Below are positions 44,559-55,061 of a DNA stretch of 64,000 nt, one piece after another. Below the pieces are notes generated by a model that saw only the letters and a list, made by a program, of their open reading frames with translations, was not told where the DNA came from and made no database searches. Origin of the DNA: HyVt-105 sp049975425. Its GTDB lineage: Bacteria; Bacteroidota; Bacteroidia; Bacteroidales; VadinHA17. Position numbers and translations under genes: made by a program. The stretch spans positions 1-64,000 of the forward strand of contig JBNGDI010000007.1 in NCBI GenBank assembly GCA_049975425.1, in the 5' to 3' direction. Every line of letters begins with the position of its first letter. Position 1 is the first letter of the stretch.

Positions 44559-46061
44559 TTATCCCGTCATTCTTCTCACAATCCTGTTATTAAACAGGAG
44601 CAACCCTGCCAAAAGAATCAGCCATTGCATCCATATGGTTGCAATACTGTATGGATTAAATGGATTAAGCCATTCTCCGGGAGCAAACTGGGTAATAGCA
44701 AGGAACATCCACCAGATAAGAAGTATCAGTGCCGCAATTGGTATAAAATAACTGATGATATAATCCCACCATTTCCCCAGTTTCCAGTCGTTTTTCATGG
44801 CATTCAAATCCGAACGAAAAGCAGCAGTCCCGCCTTTAATAACGGTACAGGCAATAATAGCTCCCGAGATCATCAGTCCGAGCCCCCATACAAAATCCTG
44901 GTTACTGAGAAAATCGAGGTTTCGCGCTGAAGGAATTCCCAGCAAATAACTGATACCAACTACTATCAACACAGCCCGGCTGCGCTGAATACCTGTGTCA
45001 ACCAGCAGGCGGGAAGCCAGCTCAAACATAGCTATGAGAGAACTGAACCCTGCAAAGCTCAATCCCAGAAAAAACAGTACCGCCAGAATGCTTCCAAACG
45101 GCATTCTGGCAAATAACTGCGGCATCCACATAAAGGTCAAGCCTGTAGAAGCCGGACCACTTTCACGCATCACCTCAAGCACCTGTGCATCGGCCATCCC
45201 CAGATGTCCCTGCAAAATAGAAAATACCGTTCCGAAGATCATCACCGCAGCCAGTATACTGACCATATTGTTTCCAATCCCGGTAGTAAAAGCATTCTTT
45301 ACAGCCCCGTGTTCCAATTTCATATAGGCTGCATAGGTAAGGAACAGTCCCCATCCGGCACCAGTATCCCATGCATTCTGTGTAAGCGCCTGTAACCAGA
45401 TTTCAGGCCGGGCAAGTTGATTCCACTGGGGTCTGAATAAATAACCAATTCCGGCTCCGGCTCCCGGAAGAGTTACTGCCCTGAGAACCGACAGAATCAC
45501 AATAATCAGCAAGGCAGGGATCAGAATCTTATTCACCCTTTCTATTCTCCTGACCCCTTTCCCTATGGATAAACCGGCAAACGTGACCGCTGCAAGATGA
45601 ACAAGGAAAGGCCAACCACTGCTCTGGAAACCATCCCACATCTGAACGGCGGTTTCCGTATCCTGGGGCAGAGGATACAGAACTGTTTGTACCAGATAAT
45701 ACAGGCACCAGCCAACTACTACTGCATAAAAAAAAGCAATGGCGGTAGCCACCATGGCAACAAATCCACCCATCCAGGCAAATTTGCCACCCATGGCTTT
45801 AATAAAAATACCTATGACACCCGAGCGATGTTTCCGGCCCAGTCCATATTCTGCAATGATTAAAGGAATACTCCATAGAAACAGAAAGATAAGCCAGGCA
45901 ATCAGAAAAGCTCCTGCCCCTTCTTCCCCTCCTGTTTGAGCAGCGATCCGAGGAAACCTCCAGATATTTCCCGTTCCTACTGCAATACCCAGTGCACTCA
46001 ATATTAAACCAAACCTGGATGAAAATCGCTGGTGAATGCTGGCATCAAGTAAACGGGACAT
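44559..46061 (-). CDS. Sodium-dependent transporter, neurotransmitter:sodium symporter (NSS) family
   Basis: Encodes 500 residues with about 12 membrane helices. SRFGLILSALGIAVGTGNIWRFP near the N-terminus is the hallmark of NSS/SNF proteins such as LeuT and Tyt1, here with GTGNIWRFP for the sodium and substrate site in helix 1. It probably imports an amino acid with sodium. The substrate cannot be read. It stands alone. Confidence 0.88.
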   Translation of the reverse strand: MSRLLDASIHQRFSSRFGLILSALGIAVGTGNIWRFPRIAAQTGGEEGAGAFLIAWLIFLFLWSIPLIIAEYGLGRKHRSGVIGIFIKAMGGKFAWMGGFVAMVATAIAFFYAVVVGWCLYYLVQTVLYPLPQDTETAVQMWDGFQSSGWPFLVHLAAVTFAGLSIGKGVRRIERVNKILIPALLIIVILSVLRAVTLPGAGAGIGYLFRPQWNQLARPEIWLQALTQNAWDTGAGWGLFLTYAAYMKLEHGAVKNAFTTGIGNNMVSILAAVMIFGTVFSILQGHLGMADAQVLEVMRESGPASTGLTFMWMPQLFARMPFGSILAVLFFLGLSFAGFSSLIAMFELASRLLVDTGIQRSRAVLIVVGISYLLGIPSARNLDFLSNQDFVWGLGLMISGAIIACTVIKGGTAAFRSDLNAMKNDWKLGKWWDYIISYFIPIAALILLIWWMFLAITQFAPGEWLNPFNPYSIATIWMQWLILLAGLLLFNNRIVRRMTG

Positions 46062-46375
46062 ATACTCTTTTTTTTTGTATAAATTAACAACCCTCCCTTA
46101 ACATTTCCAAAACCACGATGGAATATCCTGAATACCCAATGATAGTTATCATATAGTTTAGTTTACTAATTGATAAACTGACCTGTGAGGCATTATATGC
46201 AGAAAAACCTGATATGAAAATTTGTAAATAATGCATTTGTTTTTATAATTTTACGTATAAGCCTTTCAACCGTTATCGTGTTAGATATTTGTAACAAAAG
46301 ATGCAACCCATCATTTTGCATTTCATTCCCCTTAAATTTTTCTCTATTCCATCAACACCTGAAATTTTCCGGTTT
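46062..46375. other. Intergenic stretch between divergent genes
   Basis: A 314-bp stretch between the divergent NSS and outer-membrane genes. It is AT-rich and must hold both promoters, but no clear TTG/TAnnTTTG pair was found. Confidence 0.5.
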
Positions 46376-47596
46376 ATGAAGAAAACAATGTTAGCATTCA
46401 TTGCATGCATCGTAATGCCGGCTGTTATTTCAGGACAACCCGATCTGCGGCCGGGCTACATTATCCAGAGCGACGGAAACATTCACCACGGACAGCTTGT
46501 ACACAGAAGCGGATACCAGGCATCTGCCTTATGCGAACTTTTCGATGAGTCATCAGGAAAAAAAGTTCAATACAAACCTCCAGATATCCTGGGTTACGGT
46601 TATTATCATAGGAAGAAATATATCAGCCGAACATTCCTGGATGAGAAGACTGAAAAAAATCTCTTCCTGGAATTGCTGATCGATGGCATGATCGACCTTT
46701 ACCGCTATTATGACCAAAAAACTGCAGAAATTTTTGTTATCGCAAATGAAGAAAACGCTTTCAGATTATATCCGGTACAATACGTTCACAGGGACAACAT
46801 CGGGCAGTTCAAATCATCTATTGGAACTTTACGCATTCTTTTCAATGACTGCGCTTCTCTCAAATCTTCTCTGGAAAATATAAAAAACCTGCCCGGAGAA
46901 TTGATAATCAGCTTCATCAAAAAATACCATCAATGCATGATGTATGAGTATCAGGATTATACCCTGAAAAATATTCAAAAAAATCCCGTAAGCTTTTCCT
47001 TTATGGCGGGTGGGCATTTTTACCATTTTTTAACTTATCAAAACTTCCCCGACCTTCAGGAAGATCATCCTTTCCGCTCATTTTCCTATAAAGCTGGTAG
47101 CAGAATAACGTGGCCAACTCCCATACATCAAATTTCGGGCGGTTTCAATATAAATTTCTTGAATTATCATAATATGTCAACTACCAATTACCAGAATCTT
47201 CGCAAAACCTCCTATGAATTCAATGTATATGAAATTGAATTCTCCATGATCACATTAAATGCGAATATAATATACACCCCGTTTCAGCAAAGAAAAGTCC
47301 GTCCTTATCTATTTGCCGGACCTTATGCCGGAAAAATTTTCGGGATTCGAACCGGAATGCAGGAGAGAAGGTATATAGAACCTGATTATGTCGTAAATTT
47401 AGATTTCCTTGAATCAGAAAATATTCCCGACAAGAATTACGGAATATGCTGAGGAGCAGGAATATCAGTCGTTCTGTCAGACAAATTGAATGTTTTTTTT
47501 GAAGGAGTTTTCAACCGCGCTCTCGTTATGCCTCCGTTCAGAAATTATATGCTGACACAGGGGATAGAATTCCATACTGGGATTTCCTTTCGTTGA
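46376..47596 (+). pseudogene. Outer-membrane protein with an in-frame TGA stop
   Basis: The frame from the ATG at 46376 (signal peptide, MLAFIACIVMPAVISGQ) runs 358 codons to TGA at 47450-47452. It then continues in the same frame for 47 more codons without another stop, ending GIEFHTGISFR at 47596. The second half looks like transmembrane beta strands (VRPYLFAGPYAG; then after the stop GAGISVVLS and FEGVF), so the last strands lie beyond the stop. A Trp codon changed to TGA would explain it. The N-terminal 200 residues are not recognised. Confidence 0.65.
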
Positions 47597-47620
47597 GATG
47601 AAAATAAGACTTTTATAACA

Positions 47621-48237
47621 ATGAAATTAAAACTTATAGGAATCATTTCATTCTCCCTGCTCGCCTCCTGCACGGAGAAAATCAATTATGACCTGGTCAG
47701 ATACAGGGAATATGAATCGCTAAAACCGGAACAAAAAATTGAAATATATGCGGAACACTTCACAGACCATTCAGGAATCTGGCCTGAAGATTCTGTAATT
47801 AGCGGAATCAGCCAGATCGAAAACGGTTTTTACTGGCTAACCAATCTCAACCGGGCTTATTTTGAAGTCAAACGATCTGTTCACGAGGCGAAGGGCTCTT
47901 TGCGTGAAATTGAAGTGCTGGTTAAACTGACTGAAAACCCGGATAATCAATTTTTCCAGATAAATCTGCAGTCGGTTTTTTTTTGGGAATTTCTTTTCAG
48001 GAAATCAGAATAGGTACAACAGATATAATGTCGGGACAATCTGTTTTAAACGGTTATAACGAGTTTAATAAACTGACCGTCAGAATCATTTACAAATCTG
48101 TGCTGTTATATGTAAATGATAACTTGATATGGGTGCAACGTCTGGAAAATTACAATGACTACTTCGGTTTCCGGATAGGACGAAATATCACAGCGCTGGT
48201 AGATTACATTAAGATCTATAGTCTTGATATTGAGTAA
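47621..48237 (+). pseudogene. Lipoprotein gene frameshifted in a T9 run
   Basis: Frame 1 (47621-48013) has a lipoprotein signal (ISFSLLASC) and ends early with TAG. Frame 2 (to 48237) carries on from the T9 run at 47976-47984 as LGISFQEIRIGTT...NDNLIWVQRLE. One T more (or two fewer) gives one protein of about 205 residues, perhaps a LamG-like beta sandwich. It may be a sequencing error, a true mutation or slipped-strand phase variation. It follows the broken outer-membrane gene by 24 bp. Confidence 0.6.
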
Positions 48238-48346
48238 GTCGCGGGTATTAGGATAACTCTAGTAAAATATTATTCTCTTTTTCTCCCCGCCTGCAGAAAA
48301 GATTTCATACTTTTACTTTCGGCCGAAATCAAATACTATTGAAACC

Positions 48347-51073
48347 ATGAATAAAATCCATTTATTATCGCTGCGTTTATACCTCTTCATTTTTTTTCTT
48401 CTTCCCGGCTCACTGGCACTATCCCAGGAAAGTAAGCCCTGTTTGTCGACTGAAGATTACGATTCCTGGCATTCACTGGGGCAAACCAGCATATCGCCGG
48501 ACGGGAAATGGATTGCCTATTCCCTGGATTATGTCAGTAGTACGGATACACTTTTCATCAAACAAACTCAGGGGGAAAAGATATATGAAATACCTCACGG
48601 AAACCGGCTTGCTTTCACGGAAGATTCAAAATGGGCTGCCTGCCTGATGGGATATTCCGAAGCAGAAAGAGAGAAAATGCAGGAGAAAAAGGAGGAAATC
48701 AGAAATAAACTGGTACTGATCCGACTTGCTGACGGTGAGAAAAAAACAATAAAAGATATTCAGTCATTTACCTTTGCCAGAAATTCCATTCATCTGGCCA
48801 TGGAAACCTATGCGGGAAAGGATGGAAGGAAAGACCTGATCATCAGGAATCTTGAGCACGGAACGCACCTGACCCTGGGAAACCTGTCGGAATGGTCATT
48901 CAACAAACCCGGAACACACCTTGCCTGTCTAATGAATACTGAAGGACACAGAGGCAACGGGGCCCATCTGATCCAACTTGACAACTATCGCATCCATATC
49001 CTTGATAGTGATACCGTAACCTACCGGCAACTTTCATGGGACAGGGAGGGCTCGGCCCTAGCATTTCTGAAATCATTTACCGATACCTTGTTCAAAGATG
49101 AAAGCCATATCCTTTTTGCCTTGAATGATCTGAACAAACCACAATCATTGAAAGTGCTCGACCAGAGAAAAATGCAAAGCTTTCCGGAAAACATGAAAAT
49201 CAGCGAACATTTTACGCCACGCTGGTCAGAAGACCTTTCAACCGTTTTTTTCGGGATTATCGATTGGGAGCCTGCTGAGAATGATTCTGTTAATCAGGGC
49301 AAAAAGAGAAACGAAAAAATCCCGGGGGTGGATATCTGGCACTGGAAGGACGATCCGATACAGCCACGTCAGGAAAAAAACTACAACCGGGATAAAAATT
49401 TTTCGTGCCTGTGCGCATGGCATCCAGAAACCGGTAATACTGTCCGTTTGAATGATGCAAAAACCCGTGAAGCCACACTCACCGGCAACCAAAAATATGC
49501 CATGGTATGGGATAAGACTCCCTATCAGCCGCAATTCCGTCTTGAACATGGAGATCTTTACCTGGTCAATGTTACCAGTGGAAAGAAAAGCCGTGTACTG
49601 ACAAATTTCAAAATCCAGTATTTTGCGGGGTCATCGCCGGAAGGAAAATATCTGCTGTATTTCAGGGATCATCACTGGTGGACATATGATATTGCCGAGA
49701 ATAAACATACCAATTTAACCGGCAGCATGCCGGTGCCTTTCTGGAATACAAGGGATGACGGGCCCCTGGTTGAAAAACCTCCCTTCGGATCAGGAGGCTG
49801 GATGAAAAACGACCGGGAAGTAATTCTTTATTCTGAATACGATGCATGGAGTTTCCGCCCCGACGGAAGCAATGCCCTGAATCTGACCCATGGAGAGGAA
49901 GATGAGATACGTTACCGCATTTTACGCCTCGACAGAGAAGAAGAATGGATGGATCCTGATCAGCCGGTTTATTTTTCCAAATTCGGGGACAAGACAAAAA
50001 AATCGGGATTCAGTATGCTGGAACCCGGGAAAAAACTACGGGAACTGTTGTATGAAGATAAACTTTGCCGACAGCTGAGCAAGGCAAAAAACACACAATC
50101 TTTTATTTACACGGCAGAATCTTATGAAGATTCGCCCGACATATATTTTACTGACAATCTTTTCAGGAAAAGTATTCCCCTCACCAGAACCAACCCTCAA
50201 CAATCCCATTTTTCATGGGGAAAAGCCGAACTGATTGACTTCACCAGCCGGATCGGAAAACCGCTCCAGGGAGTGTTACATTACCCTGCCAATTTTATCC
50301 CAGGAAAACTATATCCCATGGTGGTTTATATTTATGAGATACGTTCCAGTTCGCTGCACCAGTACATTCATCCTTCCCCGCGAAGCTTCTATAATATCAC
50401 TCATTTTTCACAGCAGGGATACTTCGTTTTTCAACCCGATATTGTATACGAAGTAAACGAACCGGGGATGTCGGCTGTAAACTGCGTGCTTCCCGGTGTT
50501 GAAAAGGTTCTTGAAACCGGAATGATAGATATAAACAGTATCGGACTAATGGGCCACAGCTGGGGGGCCTATCAAACAGCCTTTATCATAACCCAGACTG
50601 ATCTTTTTTCTGCAGCAGTAGCAGGAGCCCCGCTAACCAACATGATCAGCATGTACAATTCCATTTATTGGAATACCGGAACACCCGATCAGCAAATATT
50701 CGAAACAAGTCAGGGTAGATTCAGAAAACCCTACTGGGAATTAATGGACGAATATATACGGAATTCCCCGCTTTTCCAGGCTGAGAATATCAAAACACCC
50801 CTTCTGGTAGCTTTCGGGGATGAAGATGGAGCCGTTGACTGGCACCAGGGAATCGAATTGTACATTACCATGAGAAGAATGCAAAAACCAATGATTATGC
50901 TGGTTTATGCCGGGGAAAATCATTCGGTCAGGAAAAAAGAGAATATGCTGGATTATACCAGAAAAATCCATCAGTTTTTCGACCATTACCTGAAAAATGA
51001 AAAGGCCGAGCCATGGATTACAGAAGGAATGAAATACATTGACAAGAAAAAACTGGAAAAAGAAAATAAATAA
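48347..51073 (+). CDS. Prolyl-oligopeptidase family (S9) peptidase, exported
   Basis: Encodes 908 residues with a signal peptide (LYLFIFFLLPGSLALS). A beta-propeller-like N-terminal part (about 35-640; repeats such as SISPDGKWIAYS) precedes the alpha/beta hydrolase part. The nucleophile is Ser738 in GHSWGAYQ, Asp is in AFGDEDGAVDW and His in GENHSVRKKE. It likely trims peptides in the periplasm. It stands as a single gene. Confidence 0.9.
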   Translation: MNKIHLLSLRLYLFIFFLLPGSLALSQESKPCLSTEDYDSWHSLGQTSISPDGKWIAYSLDYVSSTDTLFIKQTQGEKIYEIPHGNRLAFTEDSKWAACLMGYSEAEREKMQEKKEEIRNKLVLIRLADGEKKTIKDIQSFTFARNSIHLAMETYAGKDGRKDLIIRNLEHGTHLTLGNLSEWSFNKPGTHLACLMNTEGHRGNGAHLIQLDNYRIHILDSDTVTYRQLSWDREGSALAFLKSFTDTLFKDESHILFALNDLNKPQSLKVLDQRKMQSFPENMKISEHFTPRWSEDLSTVFFGIIDWEPAENDSVNQGKKRNEKIPGVDIWHWKDDPIQPRQEKNYNRDKNFSCLCAWHPETGNTVRLNDAKTREATLTGNQKYAMVWDKTPYQPQFRLEHGDLYLVNVTSGKKSRVLTNFKIQYFAGSSPEGKYLLYFRDHHWWTYDIAENKHTNLTGSMPVPFWNTRDDGPLVEKPPFGSGGWMKNDREVILYSEYDAWSFRPDGSNALNLTHGEEDEIRYRILRLDREEEWMDPDQPVYFSKFGDKTKKSGFSMLEPGKKLRELLYEDKLCRQLSKAKNTQSFIYTAESYEDSPDIYFTDNLFRKSIPLTRTNPQQSHFSWGKAELIDFTSRIGKPLQGVLHYPANFIPGKLYPMVVYIYEIRSSSLHQYIHPSPRSFYNITHFSQQGYFVFQPDIVYEVNEPGMSAVNCVLPGVEKVLETGMIDINSIGLMGHSWGAYQTAFIITQTDLFSAAVAGAPLTNMISMYNSIYWNTGTPDQQIFETSQGRFRKPYWELMDEYIRNSPLFQAENIKTPLLVAFGDEDGAVDWHQGIELYITMRRMQKPMIMLVYAGENHSVRKKENMLDYTRKIHQFFDHYLKNEKAEPWITEGMKYIDKKKLEKENK

Positions 51074-51214
51074 GGGATGATCATCCTGCCGGTTTTGCAG
51101 ATTTTTTTAAAAAAATACATCATAGAAAAAAAACTCGACCTTTACATTAAATATACATGGGTGGCATGATGATTGTCCATCCCTCATAGTGTTTTAATCA
51201 AAACAGCCATTGTC

Positions 51215-52831
51215 ATGAGAACCATTCCCGTTATCGTACTAAATTTTGCTCTGTTTTTCCCATCACTACTCAGGGCAAACAACGATCCGATCCCTGTTAC
51301 CGGGCAAATCCAGTCCGTCACAGTATTTCAGAAAGGAGCCCAGGTTTTTCGTACCGGAACTGCCGCAATACCCTCGGGTAAATCCACCCTGGTTTTTGAA
51401 AATCTTCCCCGGGATTTGAATCCTCAGAGTCTACAGGTTTCAGGAGAGGGCAGATTCACCATACTGGCGGTTTCTCACCGCATCAACTATCTGCAGGACA
51501 GAACAAAGAACGAGCAAATACATGCCCTGGAAACCAAACTGAAATCCCTGGAAAAGGAAAAAGCCATTCAGGATGGACTAAAACAGGTGTTTGAAGCAGA
51601 AGAATCTATGTTGCTGGCTAACAAAGCAATCGGAGGCGCCCAGAACGGCGTGGAAACCACACGGCTGAAAGAAGTTGCTGATTTTCTGCGCAAAAGACTT
51701 ACAGAAATATCTTCAGAGAAAATTAAAATACTGGAAAAAATTCGTTTCCTGGAAGAGGAAATCCGGAACATCAGGAATCAATTGAACCAGCTGGGAAGTT
51801 CAGGCAGGATCCCTGTGAGTGAAGTACAGGTACAGGTCAGTGCGGGAAATCCGCAGCAGGGGAAACTGGAAATCAGTTATATGGTGAACCAGGCTGGCTG
51901 GACTCCCAGGTATGATATCCGGGCAACAGATATCCAGCAACCCATTGATCTGGTTTACAAAGCGGCCGTTTATCAGAATACAGGCGAAGACTGGAAAGAA
52001 ATTCCCCTGACCCTTTCAACCGGAAACCCTCAAATCGGCGGAACAAGACCCAAATTGAATCCATGGTATCTGGATTTTTATGTGCCGGTATACCGGGATG
52101 TGCAGAAAAAAACGGCTGGTGTTCAGGCCATCCCCATGAGAAACATGGCTGAAATGGAAGAAGCTGTGGCCAGCGCTCCGGAAGCTTCCACAGCAGTATC
52201 CTATACGACTGTAAGCGAAGGGCAAATGCAGGTGTTGTTCGAGATAAAAATTCCCTATACAATCCCTTCCGACGGGCAGGAAAACATGGTGGAAATCTCG
52301 GGGTTTTCAATCCCGGCCATTTTCGCATACCATGCTGTTCCAAAGCTCGACAGGGATGCCTTTTTACAGGCAAAACTTACAGATTGGAAAAAATATAATC
52401 TGTTGCCGGGAGAAATGAATTTGTTCTTCGAGGGAACTTATGTTGGAAAATCTTTTCTGGATACACGCAGTACAGGCGACACGCTGGAGCTTTCACTCGG
52501 AAGAGACCGGCAGATCATTGTTGAGCGTATCATGATGAGGGATTACTCAAAAAAACAATTCCTCGGTAACAAGGTCACTGATACACGAAGCTGGGAAATC
52601 CGCATCAGGAATAACAAATCTTCACCTGTACATCTGGTGGTGCAGGACCAGTTCCCGGTATCCACCAATAAGGAAATTGAAGTATCCCTGACAGAAAGTT
52701 CGGGAGCACGTGTTAACCATAACACAGGCATTTTCACATGGGACATACACCTCCAGCCAGATGAAAGCCTTACTCTGCGGGTTGGTTACGAGGTAAAATA
52801 TCCATCAGGGAAAAACATCATCCTGGAGTAA
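51215..52831 (+). CDS. DUF4139-domain protein (mucoidy inhibitor MuiA-like), exported
   Basis: Encodes 538 residues from the ATG at 51215, which starts a signal peptide (IPVIVLNFALFFPSLLRAN); the frame extends to 51173. An N-terminal beta domain (SVTVFQKGAQVFRTGTA) is followed by a coiled coil (about 95-195: LETKLKSLEKEKAIQDG, then KIRFLEEEIRNIRNQL). The C-terminal part (VNQAGWTPRYDIRAT, YKAAVYQNTGEDW) is the DUF4139 domain. Function unknown. It is convergent with the M1 peptidase gene. Confidence 0.8.
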   Translation: MRTIPVIVLNFALFFPSLLRANNDPIPVTGQIQSVTVFQKGAQVFRTGTAAIPSGKSTLVFENLPRDLNPQSLQVSGEGRFTILAVSHRINYLQDRTKNEQIHALETKLKSLEKEKAIQDGLKQVFEAEESMLLANKAIGGAQNGVETTRLKEVADFLRKRLTEISSEKIKILEKIRFLEEEIRNIRNQLNQLGSSGRIPVSEVQVQVSAGNPQQGKLEISYMVNQAGWTPRYDIRATDIQQPIDLVYKAAVYQNTGEDWKEIPLTLSTGNPQIGGTRPKLNPWYLDFYVPVYRDVQKKTAGVQAIPMRNMAEMEEAVASAPEASTAVSYTTVSEGQMQVLFEIKIPYTIPSDGQENMVEISGFSIPAIFAYHAVPKLDRDAFLQAKLTDWKKYNLLPGEMNLFFEGTYVGKSFLDTRSTGDTLELSLGRDRQIIVERIMMRDYSKKQFLGNKVTDTRSWEIRIRNNKSSPVHLVVQDQFPVSTNKEIEVSLTESSGARVNHNTGIFTWDIHLQPDESLTLRVGYEVKYPSGKNIILE

Positions 52832-52895
52832 TCTTCCCCGGAAAAACGGAAATAACATAACCGGTAAATTGCCTTCAGGTGCTTTAACGAAGCTA

Positions 52896-55019
52896 TTATT
52901 TGCCCGATGTCTTTCCCCGATGGACGGCCACGGCATATTGACCTGGTTTCAGTTCCCGGGGCATAATTACCAGGCTGTGACCAATAGTTTTCATTTCGAA
53001 GGAAATGGATGTCCATGCTCCCCCGGCATCTTTCCGGTATAACAGCAGTATTGATTCGGGACCCGGGGTATTTTTCATCTTACCAAATAATTTTTCTCCA
53101 AAAGAAAAATACGGATCAATAAAAAAGCTGCTTTTCATAACGCAATTCCCGGCGGAAATCCATTGCACATCCCAATATCTGTCACCGGCAATATACTCTT
53201 CCATTTCTATTCCTTCGGGTTCAATCCATATTAACGATGGCCTAAGCAACAATGAATCTGTAATATCAAGAACTTCGACAACCATATTTTCTTCCGGAAG
53301 TTCATACCTGCCCGGATCGTGGATCATTTTTAACTGATCAGTTACAGCATCAGAAACCTTCTCCTCAGGATCCAACCATGCGGCCACCGGGAAAAATGGA
53401 AGCATAAACTCCTGATACGTTCTATTCCCGGGGAATTTTACCGTTCTTTTAATCCTGTTCAGGTACCTGTCAACAAACAGTACTTCTATCCTGTTGTCAA
53501 GCGTAAATAATTTCCGGCCCCGAAGCCTCTGTCCCACAAAAATTCCGGTACGGTATCTGGAGCCCTCATGAATAATATTCATAGAATCAATAGTAAACAC
53601 GGGAAAACCTTCCGTATAGATCCATGCATTAAAAAACGGCGTCAGGTCAGTTCCGGAATATTCAGAAAAAAACCGTTCCATTTCACGTGTGGTAACCGAT
53701 TGGAAAGCATACTGCCTGAGGTATTCCCTGAGGGTACGGAAAAACAATCCGTCTCCCATAAAACCTCTGAGAGTATGTACCATGTCAGCTCCTTTATCAT
53801 ATACAGTAGTTCCGTAAGTAATTTCTTCAGGAATACCATATACCGGATAGTATCCTTCATCTCTCAGATGTGCCTGCTGAAGTACCCTGTAATGATTTCT
53901 CCTTACATAATCCTTGAAGGCTTTCCGGCCCACGGCATATTCCAGAAACAAAGCTTCTGCATAGGTAGCCCAGCCTTCGTTAAGCCACATATCCTCAGCT
54001 GTGGCACAGGTTACCTGATTCCCTACCCAGCTGTGCGCCAGCTCGTGAGCATACAAAAGCCGGTATTTGTCATCTCCGGTAATTGTGGAAGCTGATAAAG
54101 CAATATTACAGGCATGTTCCATAGCACCGCCTGAAAATGGAACTGACACATATCCAATCCGGGGCCAGGAGTACGGTCCGAAATAATGCTCAAATGCTTC
54201 CAGTATTTGGGGAAGTGATTTAAAAGATTTAACAGCTTTGAGAGAATCGGCGGGTTTAACATAAATGGAAACGGGTATCTCCCTCTCCGTGCCAGAAATA
54301 ATGGATTCCAGGGCGACATAATCTGAAACGGCTATTGACGAAAGATAAGTAGGAACAGGTTCATCCAGTTTCCAGTGAAAGGTACGGTCTGGTCCGGTAT
54401 GATCTATTACCTCGAGTAATTCTCCACTGCATACAGCCGTCAGTTGGTCTTCCACTTCTATAAAATATTCATAACTGGCACGATCGGTAAAATTATCCAC
54501 ACATGGGAACCAGGCCCTGCCAAAAGTTGGCGGAGCAGAACCCATACCAACCCCCATATTGTAAGCCGTCCCTTCTTTAAAATAAAACCCCCCCCACCTG
54601 GGATCGATAGCAGGTTTCCCCCGATAAAAAACCGTTACCATAAATGAAGTATTCTTCTCCAATGAATAAGGCAGCGGGATAAAAAGCAATTGCCCGTTAT
54701 AGGTGAACCCTTCCACAATTTCTTCGTTGAACCAGACTGAATCCACCTGCATTGATAAAAGGTCAAGATACACGTGGGTCAGGTTCTCACCTGTGGCAAT
54801 GATCTGTATGTCGGTATGCCCCTCTATATAATGATCGTACACATCAGGTATTTTCAGATGCAAAAGATAATGGATCACATCGATGTCCTGGCCTGAAGCA
54901 GAATTCTGCCTTCCGGCCTGTAAATAAGTTGTGCCGGATATTGACGGAAAACATACAAAACTGAAAAGCAAAATCCATAGCCGTCTCAGGGATACAGTAT
55001 GTAAAACATTCGTAAGCAA
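52896..55019 (-). CDS. M1-family metallopeptidase, exported
   Basis: Encodes 707 residues with a signal peptide (LWILLFSFVCFPSISG). The start is TTG at 55019, because no early ATG is in frame. The zinc site is HELAH (325-329) with Glu348 in WLNEGWATYAE. The exopeptidase motif GxMEN is replaced by GGAMEH (297-302), so terminal-amine recognition may differ. The C-terminal region from about 560 on is not catalytic. It probably acts in the periplasm. purQ lies upstream on the same strand, 42 bp away. Confidence 0.88.
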   Translation of the reverse strand: MLTNVLHTVSLRRLWILLFSFVCFPSISGTTYLQAGRQNSASGQDIDVIHYLLHLKIPDVYDHYIEGHTDIQIIATGENLTHVYLDLLSMQVDSVWFNEEIVEGFTYNGQLLFIPLPYSLEKNTSFMVTVFYRGKPAIDPRWGGFYFKEGTAYNMGVGMGSAPPTFGRAWFPCVDNFTDRASYEYFIEVEDQLTAVCSGELLEVIDHTGPDRTFHWKLDEPVPTYLSSIAVSDYVALESIISGTEREIPVSIYVKPADSLKAVKSFKSLPQILEAFEHYFGPYSWPRIGYVSVPFSGGAMEHACNIALSASTITGDDKYRLLYAHELAHSWVGNQVTCATAEDMWLNEGWATYAEALFLEYAVGRKAFKDYVRRNHYRVLQQAHLRDEGYYPVYGIPEEITYGTTVYDKGADMVHTLRGFMGDGLFFRTLREYLRQYAFQSVTTREMERFFSEYSGTDLTPFFNAWIYTEGFPVFTIDSMNIIHEGSRYRTGIFVGQRLRGRKLFTLDNRIEVLFVDRYLNRIKRTVKFPGNRTYQEFMLPFFPVAAWLDPEEKVSDAVTDQLKMIHDPGRYELPEENMVVEVLDITDSLLLRPSLIWIEPEGIEMEEYIAGDRYWDVQWISAGNCVMKSSFFIDPYFSFGEKLFGKMKNTPGPESILLLYRKDAGGAWTSISFEMKTIGHSLVIMPRELKPGQYAVAVHRGKTSGK

Positions 55020-55061
55020 AGCAGATGATTAATAACTTATAATAAATGAGGATTCAGGCAA

